Assembly: GCA_050693155.1 (NCBI GenBank)
Contig: JBOGWA010000068.1
Coordinates: forward strand, 1 to 38,684
Direction: 5' to 3'
Length of the DNA stretch: 38,684 bases
DNA from: JBOGWA01 sp050693155
GTDB lineage: Bacteria; Actinomycetota; UBA4738; CALAEC01
Shown here: positions 1-6,570 of the stretch, in pieces
Position numbering within the stretch: the first letter of the stretch is position 1
Layout: each line of letters starts with the position of its first letter
Translations under genes and position numbers: made by a program
The notes under the pieces: generated by a model
Database searches by the model: none
Seen by the model: the letters and a program-made list of their open reading frames with translations, nothing else
Told to the model about the DNA's origin: nothing

Positions 1-808
1 CGGCCCGTCGGAGCACACCCTTGAGGTACCGGGTCCGGTCCGGACTCACCTCGACGAGAAGCCAACCCCCGGGGCGAAGCCATCGCCACGCGCCCATCGC
101 TGTACGCTCGACGAGACCCATGCCGTCCGGCGAATAGTCGGTCAGCGTGTGCTCGGGCTCGAACCCGCGAACTTCGAGCGGCAGGTCGCCAATCTCTTCT
201 CGGGGCACATACGGAGGGTGCAACGTCACCACGTCCACGCGACCCCGCACCTCTCGGGGCAGCGCGCCGAAGAGATCGCCGCGGTGAAACGACACATTGC
301 GAAGCCCCAGGGCTCGCGCGTTGGCGCGGGCGCGCCGAAGCGCCGGTCGTGAGAGGTCCGTCCCGAACACGCGGGCCTTCCGGACCGCATGGGCGGAGGC
401 GATCGCGATCGGCCCGATCCCGGTTGCGAGATCGACGCCTATCGGCTCCGGCCTGCCCCTCAGCCGGCGGACCGCCTGCTCGACGAGAAACTCGCTCGAC
501 TGTCGAGGAAGGAACACCCCCGAGGCCACCGCAAACCGGAGCCCGCGAAACTCGGTCCAGCCGACGATCAGGGAGATCGGCTCTCCTCCGGCGCGGCGGC
601 GGACGAGATGCCGGAATCTCCGAACCTCATCAGCTGAGAGGCGCCGGTCGAGATTGAGGGTTTCGACGGCGAGCAGGAACTGGAGAAGATCCTCGGCATC
701 TCTGCGTTCCCGGTCCGCAGGCCAGTGATCGATCGCCGGTGAGCGACGCAGACGCTCCTCGCCCTCGGCTCTCGCTTCGCGAATCGTGAAGGTTCGACTC
801 AAAGCCAC
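1..808 (-). CDS. PrmC/HemK-like protein-glutamine N5-methyltransferase, 3' end cut by window edge
   Basis: SAM-dependent methyltransferase of the HemK/PrmC type, whose studied members methylate the GGQ glutamine of release factors. The minus-strand frame is open from a GTG at 808 to the window edge, and an in-frame TGA lies just upstream (842-844). It shows the family order: helical N-terminal region, GVFLPRQSSEFLVEQ (the counterpart of FVPRPETE), SAM loop DLATGIGP, GTDLS, then GDLFGALP and PPYVPREEIGDLP. The canonical catalytic NPPY reads HPPY (His codon at 218-220), so the glutamine-binding Asn is replaced. Such variants occur in actinobacterial HemK paralogues. It may therefore be a paralogue rather than the housekeeping PrmC. 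No release-factor gene is visible in the window. The start is supported only by the open frame and a divergent promoter upstream. Confidence 0.8.
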   Translation of the reverse strand, partial: MALSRTFTIREARAEGEERLRRSPAIDHWPADRERRDAEDLLQFLLAVETLNLDRRLSADEVRRFRHLVRRRAGGEPISLIVGWTEFRGLRFAVASGVFLPRQSSEFLVEQAVRRLRGRPEPIGVDLATGIGPIAIASAHAVRKARVFGTDLSRPALRRARANARALGLRNVSFHRGDLFGALPREVRGRVDVVTLHPPYVPREEIGDLPLEVRGFEPEHTLTDYSPDGMGLVERTAMGAWRWLRPGGWLLVEVSPDRTRYLKGVLRRA

Positions 809-827
809 AAGATCATCGAGTGCTTGG

Positions 828-837
828 AGCGTATCCT
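828..837. promoter_or_regulatory. Bidirectional promoter: two -10 boxes sharing TA
   Basis: AGCGTATCCT is symmetric as AGNNTANNCT. Plus-strand -10 TATCCT (832-837) lies 11 bases before the GroES-like ATG. Minus-strand -10 TACGCT (833 to 828) lies 19 bases before the methyltransferase GTG. No convincing -35 box is seen. The same layout recurs at 4124-4133 and 7926-7935. Confidence 0.55.
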
Positions 838-848
838 GTTCTCAAGCG

Positions 849-1226
849 ATGCCGAGCGACCGAATCCGTCCGGTCCCCAACGAGGGACTTCCCGAGCTCA
901 GCCAGGCCGCCGACGCCCGGGCCGTTCAGATGATGACCGACCGCGTTCTCGTCCGCCGTCCCGGCGATGAAGGCGAGCGTCGATCGAAGGGCGGTCTGCT
1001 CATCCCGGCCACTGCGAACACCGTGATCAAGCGCGGGGTGTGGGCGGAGGTCGTCGCGGTGGGGCCGAACGTCCGCTACGTCGAGGAGGGTGACCGCGTG
1101 CTGCTCCTCCCCGATGCCGGAATCGAGGTGGAGATCCGAGGCGAAGAATACATCCTCGTCCGCGAGCGTGAGATCCATGCGGTCGCGACCGACCGCGAGG
1201 ATCCGGAGAGCGGCCTCTACCTGTAG
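849..1226 (+). CDS. GroES-like co-chaperonin
   Basis: A 125-residue protein of the GroES (Cpn10) family, which caps the GroEL chamber in the cytoplasm. Visible family features are MTDRVLVRRPGDEGE near residue 30, a mobile-loop region RRSKGGLLIP, then AEVVAVGPN and GDRVLLLPDAGIEVEI with EEYILVREREIHAV at the end. It carries about 28 extra N-terminal residues and a C-terminal tail compared with the usual 95-100. The frame also opens at a GTG at 786, but the ATG at 849 fits the -10 box at 832-837 and avoids overlap with the divergent gene. No groEL is adjacent, so this is probably a stand-alone GroES-like paralogue. Its 3' end lies 31 bp from the convergent hydrolase gene. Confidence 0.8.
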   Translation: MPSDRIRPVPNEGLPELSQAADARAVQMMTDRVLVRRPGDEGERRSKGGLLIPATANTVIKRGVWAEVVAVGPNVRYVEEGDRVLLLPDAGIEVEIRGEEYILVREREIHAVATDREDPESGLYL

Positions 1227-1257
1227 TAGGGGTCCGGCGCCCTGAGGGCCCGGGGGT

Positions 1258-2037
1258 TCAGGAAGCGAGGAACGTCGCGACGCGTATCGTCAGCTCCGGA
1301 ATGGCCTCGATGAGGGCCTGCTGGCTCGAAAACAGCATCAACTCCGCACGAGGAAGCGCGGCAGCGAGGTCTCGAGACAACGAAGCGTCGTGGACAGGGT
1401 CTCCCTCCTGTCCGATGACGAGGACGGGCGCTTGGACCGCCCGGAGCGCGTCGCGATCGCGAATGGGCGGGTCGCCGATGCATTCGCGGATCGCCAGAGG
1501 GACCCCATCGCGGTTCATCTGGAGGATCGCTTCGCGTCGGAGGTCCCTCGAGGAGACAAAGCCATCGAAGGAACCATCGGCGTCCTCATCGGCCAGGATC
1601 AGCTCGGCGGCCTCCTCGAGAGGCTTGGTTTCCAGAAGCTCCGCTATTCTCAGGAGCTTCTCCCCGGCCCGGGAATCCTTCAGGCGAGCGGGGAGCAAGA
1701 TGACGATCTTCTCGAACCGGTCGGGCTTCGAGCACACGAGCCGAAGCGTCGCTCCACCTCCCAGGGAGGACCCAACGACACACGTCGCCCCGAACGCAGT
1801 GGCGACGGCGTCCACATCCGAGGCGAAGTGATCCATGCTGTAGGAACCGGGACCCGGCCGATCGCTCTCACCGTGACCACGGAAGTCGAACAAGACCTTC
1901 GTCCCCGGAAGGAAAGGGGCGAATACGGCGAGCTGCTGGCGGCTTCCCGTGAGCCCGTGTGCGACCACCGTGACCGGCTTACCCGATCCGATCACCTCAG
2001 TCGCCAGGCGCACACCGTCCACGTCGACGGTCGTCAC
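1258..2037 (-). CDS. Alpha/beta-hydrolase fold protein lacking the usual catalytic His
   Basis: A 259-residue single-domain alpha/beta hydrolase. Visible parts are the oxyanion HG (residues 28-29), FDFRGHGESD (50-59), the nucleophile elbow GSSLGG with Ser91, and the acid turn VIGQEGDPVHD with Asp213. The segment that normally carries the GH of the catalytic His, just before the last helix, reads FSSQQALIEAIPE, with no His. It may therefore be non-hydrolytic, or use another base such as His216. The substrate cannot be told. The start is a GTG with TATAGT eight bases upstream, suggesting a leaderless transcript. The gene is divergent from the transglycosylase-like gene and convergent with the GroES-like gene. 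Confidence 0.75.
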   Translation of the reverse strand: MTTVDVDGVRLATEVIGSGKPVTVVAHGLTGSRQQLAVFAPFLPGTKVLFDFRGHGESDRPGPGSYSMDHFASDVDAVATAFGATCVVGSSLGGGATLRLVCSKPDRFEKIVILLPARLKDSRAGEKLLRIAELLETKPLEEAAELILADEDADGSFDGFVSSRDLRREAILQMNRDGVPLAIRECIGDPPIRDRDALRAVQAPVLVIGQEGDPVHDASLSRDLAAALPRAELMLFSSQQALIEAIPELTIRVATFLAS

Positions 2038-2045
2038 GGATACGA

Positions 2046-2051
2046 ACTATA
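2046..2051 (-). promoter_or_regulatory. -10 box of alpha/beta-hydrolase gene
   Basis: TATAGT on the minus strand, followed by eight bases and the GTG at 2037. The spacing puts the transcription start at or next to the start codon. Confidence 0.5.
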
Positions 2052-2147
2052 CCGAAGGGCTCTGACTGGATCGCCCTGAACGTCGCGTTCGCCCGAATAG
2101 CACGAGCACGAAAACTCCCTGGGGTTCGTGGCCCAATCACCGGCTGG

Positions 2148-2177
2148 TTGACATGCCCGCCCGCCTCTGCTTAGAAT
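2148..2177 (+). promoter_or_regulatory. Strong sigma-70-like promoter for the transglycosylase-like gene
   Basis: TTGACA (2148-2153), an 18-base spacer, then TAGAAT (2172-2177). This is the best -35/-10 pair in the window. Transcription should begin near 2184, giving a leader of about 110 bases. Confidence 0.7.
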
Positions 2178-2211
2178 CCCAAGCACTTGGGACGCTATAG
2201 GGCGTCTTTTT
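2178..2211 (+). promoter_or_regulatory. Inverted repeat plus hairpin with T-tract in the leader
   Basis: CCCAAG-CA-CTTGGG (2178-2191) is a perfect 6-bp inverted repeat around the expected start point. It is followed by GACGC-TATAGG-GCGTC (2191-2206) and TTTTT (2207-2211), which looks like a short intrinsic terminator. Placed only about 7 bases into the transcript, it could be an operator plus attenuator. This function is inferred. Confidence 0.45.
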
Positions 2212-2297
2212 CATTCCCACTTCCCCACTTCCCTCACGCCGTGTGCGCACGAACGCGCGCGGACAGGGTAGGGGCCAACTGAAATCGAGGTGACGTG

Positions 2298-3131
2298 ATG
2301 AGGCCCACAAGGCCGAAGTTGAAACGCGCCGGAGTCGTGGCGGCGATCGCGGTGATGCTGGTGAGCATTCCCGCGGGCGCCGGAGCGATTCCCGACCTCT
2401 TCCAACCGGATGAGTCGGGGTCGGCGCCGGGTGCGGACTACGGACTCAGACAGCAGGTCCGGCGCAAGCCGGGCGCCGACTACAGCGACCGGAAGACCCT
2501 CCGACGCGCGGTGCATTCACTCTCGGAAGCCGCCTGTCACTACTACGACCGGATCCTGCAGTCGCAGAACCTCGATGTGACCCGTGTCGAGCTGATCCTC
2601 GACCGAACCCGCGGAGGAAGCCATAAGCGCGACGCCGGATCCACGGCGTGCGCAGCAACGTCGGATGAATCGAGCCCGTGGCGAGTCGTGGCTCGCCTCC
2701 GTTACCCGGAATCGTCGGGTCGATTCGTGACGAAGGGCCCAATGCCGTTGTCGAAAGCGCTCCGGAAGCTGGGCGAGATCTCGGAGAATCGGGTCGACCA
2801 TGTGCTGAGGCGCGACAAGCGGACGCGATTCGTCCTTCGACTGAAGGCGATGGAGAAGAGCGTCCCGGACATGATCGAAGCCCTCAGTCACCGATATGGA
2901 GTGGATACGAGCACGGCGCTCCGCGTCGCCTGGTGCGAATCCCACTACGACCCCGAGGCGTACAACCCCGCCGGATACGGGGGTGTGTACCAACAGTCGA
3001 TCCGCTATTGGAAGCACCGGGCCGAGCACTTCGGTCACCCCGGCGCGGATATCTTCGACGCCTATTCCAACATCGACGTCAGTCTTCAGATGGCTCGAGA
3101 CTACGGTTGGAGCCACTGGGGCTGCTACTGA
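2298..3131 (+). CDS. Exported lytic transglycosylase-like protein
   Basis: A 277-residue exported protein. It has a signal peptide (basic residues 1-11, hydrophobic 12-24, AGAGA cleavage region), a middle region with no recognised domain, and a C-terminal SLT/lysozyme-like domain. The catalytic Glu is probably Glu214 in AWCESHYDPEAYNP, followed by YGGVYQQS and the closing motif MARDYGWSHWGCY typical of actinobacterial transglycosylase-like domains. It should act on peptidoglycan outside the membrane. ATG at 2298 is chosen because GAGG sits at 2287-2290; a GTG directly before it (2295) is the alternative. It has its own strong promoter. Its last 53 bp overlap the convergent alcohol dehydrogenase gene. 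Confidence 0.75.
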   Translation: MRPTRPKLKRAGVVAAIAVMLVSIPAGAGAIPDLFQPDESGSAPGADYGLRQQVRRKPGADYSDRKTLRRAVHSLSEAACHYYDRILQSQNLDVTRVELILDRTRGGSHKRDAGSTACAATSDESSPWRVVARLRYPESSGRFVTKGPMPLSKALRKLGEISENRVDHVLRRDKRTRFVLRLKAMEKSVPDMIEALSHRYGVDTSTALRVAWCESHYDPEAYNPAGYGGVYQQSIRYWKHRAEHFGHPGADIFDAYSNIDVSLQMARDYGWSHWGCY

Positions 3132-4116
3132 CCTGAACTAATACCTTGACATCATGAGCCGCCTCGCCTCGCGCGAGGCGGCTCATCGCTTCTCCGGTTT
3201 CGGCGAGCGGGACGACCGAGGTGGCGACCCGCCCCACCTCCGGTCGACGGGCCAGGAGATCGAGGGCGGCCGCAATCGACTCCTTCGACGGTCCCGAGAT
3301 CGAGAAGAGGCTCAGCTCCTTCACCGAGAGGACCGCCGGAATGATCGGGGTCGGCTCGAAGGGGATTCCGAGGACGCCGACGACGCCGCCATAGCGGGGG
3401 ACGTTGATCGTGAGCTGAAGGGCCGACGGCGAGCCGGAGCATTCGAAGGCAACACGCGGTCCCAGCGAGTCGTATGCGAGCAGCTTCCAGAACGGCTCCT
3501 CCGTAGTGGGATCGAATGCGTCTTCGCAGCCGAGATCGACCGCAAGTGCGCGGCGCTCCGGCCGAGGGTCAGCTCCTAAGACGCGGGCGCCCGCATCGAG
3601 ACATCCGACTGCGGTGAAGAGGCCGATCGGGCCAAGACCGGCTACATACACGACGTCACCGGATGCGACCTCGGCGATGGCGACGGCCCGAAGCGCCACG
3701 CCCAGGGGTTCGGCGAGCGCCGCACGTTGGTCGTCCACGCTACCCGGAATCGGAACTAGGTTCCCGGCTGGGAAAACCACGAACTCGGCGAACCCGCCGT
3801 AGTGATCGAGGGGCTCAAGGCAGTACCTCGGCTCCCCTCGCCGACACCAGACACATTCGCCGCACCCGCGGGCCGGCCAGGGCACGACCCGATCGCCCGT
3901 GCTCCAATCAGCCGCGGGTGTTTCGACGACGCCGGAGATCTCGTGACCGAGGATCGCGTCGGGCCCGGAGAGAATCCCCGTCTTGAAGAGCGAGAGATCC
4001 GACCCGCAGATCCCGCAGTAGCGGACTTGGATTCGAGCTTCCCCGGGGCGAGGATCCGGCGTCGGAACGTCCTTTAGGGTGACGGTTTCGAACGCCTCGA
4101 ACACCGCCGCACGCAC
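3079..4116 (-). CDS. Zinc-dependent medium-chain alcohol/polyol dehydrogenase
   Basis: A 345-residue zinc MDR dehydrogenase oxidising an alcohol or polyol with NAD(P). Catalytic zinc residues are Cys37 and His58-Glu59 (CGICGSDL, GHEISGVV). The structural-zinc cysteines Cys85, 88, 91 and 99 are all present. The Rossmann loop GLGPIG is at 161-166, and Asp183 at the end of the next strand favours NAD. The start GTG at 4116 begins RAAVFEAFETV, the normal family N-terminus, with TAGTCT seven bases upstream. The family core ends at KVLVQV; the final 16 or so residues are an acidic/Ser tail lying opposite the transglycosylase gene. It is divergent from the ThDP enzyme, so the two may share control and a pathway. 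Confidence 0.85.
   Translation of the reverse strand: MRAAVFEAFETVTLKDVPTPDPRPGEARIQVRYCGICGSDLSLFKTGILSGPDAILGHEISGVVETPAADWSTGDRVVPWPARGCGECVWCRRGEPRYCLEPLDHYGGFAEFVVFPAGNLVPIPGSVDDQRAALAEPLGVALRAVAIAEVASGDVVYVAGLGPIGLFTAVGCLDAGARVLGADPRPERRALAVDLGCEDAFDPTTEEPFWKLLAYDSLGPRVAFECSGSPSALQLTINVPRYGGVVGVLGIPFEPTPIIPAVLSVKELSLFSISGPSKESIAAALDLLARRPEVGRVATSVVPLAETGEAMSRLARGEAAHDVKVLVQVSSSPSGSNRSLEPSED
3154..3186. terminator. Perfect 13-bp hairpin inside the dehydrogenase 3' end
   Basis: Arms 3154-3166 and 3174-3186 pair perfectly around a 7-base loop. It begins 22 bp after the transglycosylase stop codon and has no T-tract. It may stop plus-strand transcription while also encoding MSRLARGEAAHD of the dehydrogenase on the other strand. 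Confidence 0.45.
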
Positions 4117-4123
4117 GAGCGCG

Positions 4124-4133
4124 AGACTACACT
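4124..4133. promoter_or_regulatory. Bidirectional promoter with overlapping -10 boxes
   Basis: AGACTACACT. Plus-strand -10 TACACT (4128-4133) lies 7 bases before the ATG at 4141. Minus-strand -10 TAGTCT (4129 to 4124) lies 7 bases before the GTG at 4116. Both fit within the 24-bp gap between the two start codons, so both transcripts should be leaderless. Confidence 0.65.
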
Positions 4134-4140
4134 CCGCGCC

Positions 4141-5817
4141 ATGGCCGACGCCGAGCACGGCGGCATCCATGCGGCGCGTGCCCTCGCAGCCTCCGGCATC
4201 GACACGATCTACGCGCTTCCGGGCGGGCACATCCTTCCTCTCTTCGAAGGCGCCCGGCACGAGGGCATTCGCATCATCGACACTCGGCACGAGGAGAACG
4301 CCGTGCTCATGGCGCTCGGCCGCGCGCTCGCGACGGGAGACGTCGGCATCGCCGCGGTCACGGCCGGTCCGGGCTTGGCGAATGCCGTCCCGGGAATCGC
4401 CGAGGCCAACGGATTCGGCGCTCCGGTCGTGACGATCGCCGGGAAGACGGCTCTGCGGCAGCATCATCGTGGGGCAGTACAGGACCTCGATCAGGTTCAA
4501 CTCGTTCGCTCGATCACGAAGTGGCAAGCGACGTGTCTGCAACCCGAGCGGATCCAAGACTTCGTCAACGAGGCCGTATACCGGGCACGCGCCGGCAGCC
4601 CGGGGCCGACCTTCCTCGACATCCCGCAGGACGTCTTCGGCGAGAAGACCGAGCCGGCGGCGCGGCCGTTCGAGTTCGGATACCCGGAGGAGATTCCGCG
4701 CCCGGCGCCCCGAGGGGAGGAGCTCGAGCGCGCCGTCGCCCTCCTCGAGACGGCGGAGCGACCCATCGTGCTCGCCGGCGGCGGCGCGTTCTGGTCGGGC
4801 GCGGAGGCGGCCCTCCAGACCTTCTCGGAACGAACGGGGATCCCGGTGACGACGACGAGCAGCGCTCGTGGTCTCCTCCCGGACGACCACCCGAGCTGTC
4901 TCGGGAGCCTCATCCACGGTGGGATCGCGCTCGCGAGCGCCGACGCCGTGCTGATTCTCGGGTCCGCCTTCAACGCGAACCTCCTCTACGGCGGGCTCCC
5001 GCTCTTCCAGCCGGGGCAGACGGTGATCCAAGTCGATCTAAGACCGGAAGCGATCGGTGGCAACCGTCGGCCGGAGCACGCGGTCGCGGCCGACATCCGA
5101 ACGTTTCTCGAGCTCGCGACCGAGGGATGGCCGCGTTCGGATGGCTTCGGCGAGTGGCTCGAGCGGGTCCGCGAGGGCGCCATGAACAGTCGAGCCTCTT
5201 GGGACCGGCAGGCCGAGGAAGCAACCGAGCGGATCAATCCTGGCTGGGCCGCGCGGGAAGTGGCCGGCTTTGCGGCCGGCCTCGGAGCCCACACGATCGT
5301 CTGCGACGGTGGAGACAGCCTCGTCTGGGGGCTGGCGTTCGCCCAAGCGAGCGGTCCCGGGCGCCACCTCTTCACGGGTTCGGCGCTCGGAACCCTCGGC
5401 GTCGGATTGCCCTTTGCGATCGCCGCGAGAACCGCTCGGCCAAGCGAGCCGGTGTTCCTGTTCACGGGCGATGGCGCCTTCGGCCTCTCGGCGATGGAGA
5501 TGGACACCGCCGCGCGACACAGCGCTCCGGTGGTCGTCGTCGTGGCTAACAACGGAGGCTGGGGAGACGTGCGCCACGAGCAGCGCGCGTTCTATGGAGA
5601 GGAGGCCGAGATCGGGAGCATCCTCTCGACGATGCGCTACGACCTGCTCGCCGAGGCCGTCGGCGGGCACGGAGAGCGCGTCCAGAACGCGGACGATCTC
5701 GTACCCGCCCTCAAACGATCGCTCGACTCCGGCAAGCCTGCCATCGTCGACGTCCTGACCGACCCCGAGATCGAGAACGAGCTCATCCGAAGCATCGGCA
5801 CCCTCGACGTCATGTAA
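4141..5817 (+). CDS. Thiamine diphosphate-dependent enzyme, acetolactate synthase-like
   Basis: A 558-residue ThDP enzyme with the three-domain plan of acetolactate synthase, pyruvate oxidase and 2-hydroxyacyl-CoA lyase. The N-terminal Pyr domain has the activating Glu51 in DTRHEENAVLMALG. A central domain follows, with RPIVLAGGGAFWSGA. The C-terminal PP domain carries the ThDP/Mg motif GDGAFG to VANNGGWG around residues 442-471. The sequence alone does not fix the substrate; decarboxylation or ligation of a 2-oxo acid or 2-hydroxyacyl-CoA is likely. No small regulatory subunit (ilvN-like) is adjacent, arguing against the biosynthetic acetolactate synthase. The divergent zinc dehydrogenase could process an alcohol or aldehyde in the same pathway. 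Confidence 0.8.
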   Translation: MADAEHGGIHAARALAASGIDTIYALPGGHILPLFEGARHEGIRIIDTRHEENAVLMALGRALATGDVGIAAVTAGPGLANAVPGIAEANGFGAPVVTIAGKTALRQHHRGAVQDLDQVQLVRSITKWQATCLQPERIQDFVNEAVYRARAGSPGPTFLDIPQDVFGEKTEPAARPFEFGYPEEIPRPAPRGEELERAVALLETAERPIVLAGGGAFWSGAEAALQTFSERTGIPVTTTSSARGLLPDDHPSCLGSLIHGGIALASADAVLILGSAFNANLLYGGLPLFQPGQTVIQVDLRPEAIGGNRRPEHAVAADIRTFLELATEGWPRSDGFGEWLERVREGAMNSRASWDRQAEEATERINPGWAAREVAGFAAGLGAHTIVCDGGDSLVWGLAFAQASGPGRHLFTGSALGTLGVGLPFAIAARTARPSEPVFLFTGDGAFGLSAMEMDTAARHSAPVVVVVANNGGWGDVRHEQRAFYGEEAEIGSILSTMRYDLLAEAVGGHGERVQNADDLVPALKRSLDSGKPAIVDVLTDPEIENELIRSIGTLDVM

Positions 5818-5820
5818 CCC

Positions 5821-5860
5821 CCCCCGCCCCGCCGTCCCCCCCGTCCCAACCTGGCGGGGG
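5821..5860 (+). terminator. Possible terminator hairpin after the ThDP gene
   Basis: CCCCCGCC (5821-5828) pairs with GGCGGGGG (5853-5860) across a 24-base loop, directly after the stop codon. There is no T-tract, so the call is weak. Confidence 0.3.
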
Positions 5861-5928
5861 CTGGCGCTGCCTCAGTCGCTCCAGTCCCTTCGTGGTGAGA
5901 CTGGCGGGGTTCTCCGCTCAACGTCCTC

Positions 5929-5952
5929 GGCGACCCCAGGAACGGGGTCGCC
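5929..5952. repeat. 9-bp inverted repeat in the intergenic gap
   Basis: GGCGACCCC (5929-5937) and GGGGTCGCC (5944-5952) pair perfectly around a 6-base loop. It is the second hairpin in the 504-bp gap after the ThDP gene and may be a terminator without a T-tract. Confidence 0.4.
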
Positions 5953-6041
5953 TTGCGGGATGTTTCGCTCCGAAGCCCGCGCAGTCTCGTCCGCCCTCAA
6001 GCGTGATTCGGTGACTCACCGACTGCGCCGAAGGATCGGTT

Positions 6042-6107
6042 GGGGGCCGGCGCTGCCGGAGGAGCGACTTTTCAGATGGCGGAGCGACGAAGGCACCGCC
6101 GGCCCCC
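6042..6107. repeat. Long inverted repeat in the intergenic gap
   Basis: The 16-base arms at 6042-6057 and 6092-6107 pair with one mismatch around a 34-base loop. It immediately precedes the 10-bp tandem array. I find no second copy in the window and no flanking target-site duplication, so a mobile origin is not supported. Confidence 0.5.
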
Positions 6108-6120
6108 CACCAGGACGGGA

Positions 6121-6204
6121 GAGGTCGGGAGAGGTCGGGAGAGGTCGGGAGAGGTCGGGTGAGGTCGGGAGAGGTCGGGAGAGGTCGGGAGAGGTCGGGA
6201 GAGG
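6121..6204. repeat. Tandem array of a 10-bp unit, eight copies
   Basis: Eight units of GAGGTCGGGA run head to tail from 6121 to 6200. The fourth ends in T instead of A. A partial GAGG follows at 6201-6204, and a diverged unit precedes at 6111-6120. The period is one turn of DNA, so every unit presents the same face. Copies are almost identical, which suggests recent slippage. All frames stay open through it, producing spurious reading frames rich in SPDLSRPLP. Confidence 0.9.
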
Positions 6205-6237
6205 AAACCTCTTCGGGATGGAGAAGAAATACTGGAC

Positions 6238-6280
6238 GCCTCCGTCTTGGCCGGTATGCCCGTGAGGCCAAGGCGGAGGC
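6238..6280 (+). promoter_or_regulatory. 15-bp hairpin upstream of the small unknown gene
   Basis: Arms 6238-6252 and 6266-6280 pair over 15 positions with one mismatch that is a G-U pair on the plus-strand RNA, around a 13-base loop. No T-tract follows. A possible extended -10 (TGC followed by TACGCT, 6285-6293) begins just after it. It could be an upstream operator or the end of the preceding unit. Confidence 0.4.
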
Positions 6281-6321
6281 GGTCTGCTACGCTTCCCGCC
6301 CGCGCAACCTTGGAGACGAAC

Positions 6322-6570
6322 ATGCCGGGAAAAGAAACGCTGTACGAGAACTTCTACACGCGAGAGGCGGGAAGCGAGAAGCTCAGGAAGACGGCGCAGG
6401 GGCGGCTGACCCTGCTCCAACGCGACGGATGGCACGAGATCGCGCGCAAGCAGGTTGCGCCCGACTGCTTCCAGATCCATTTCGAACGTGAAGGCAGGCA
6501 GCGGCGCCTCCCGCCGCTACGGCGAGTTCCCGAACCGCCACCGCGACGCGCAAATCGCGACCGCCGCTAA
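6322..6570 (+). CDS. Small unknown protein, 82 residues
   Basis: Not recognised. The ATG at 6322 has GGAG six bases upstream (6312-6315). The first 55 or so residues are ordinary and mixed (MPGKETLYENFYTREAGSE, then a stretch with LLQRDGWHEIARKQ). The last 25 are Arg/Pro-rich with PPLRRVPEPPPRR. The stop codon overlaps the amidase stop by 4 bp on the other strand, the same tail-to-tail layout as several certain genes here, which supports it being real. The Arg/Pro tail could equally be non-coding sequence after a frameshift. No membrane segment or metal motif is visible. Confidence 0.45.
   Translation: MPGKETLYENFYTREAGSEKLRKTAQGRLTLLQRDGWHEIARKQVAPDCFQIHFEREGRQRRLPPLRRVPEPPPRRANRDRR

Noticed and set aside
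2178..2297. c-di-AMP riboswitch in the transglycosylase leader
   Set aside because: The leader is too short and lacks the conserved blocks, though such riboswitches often precede actinobacterial wall hydrolases.
4117..5031. Long minus-strand extension of the dehydrogenase frame upstream of 4116
   Set aside because: It is antisense to the ThDP enzyme, has no family similarity, and the dehydrogenase fold starts exactly at the GTG at 4116.
6042..6107. Miniature transposable element
   Set aside because: No second copy in the window, no target duplication and no terminal motif of a known family.
6121..6204. CRISPR array
   Set aside because: The 10-bp units abut with no spacers, and no cas gene is near.
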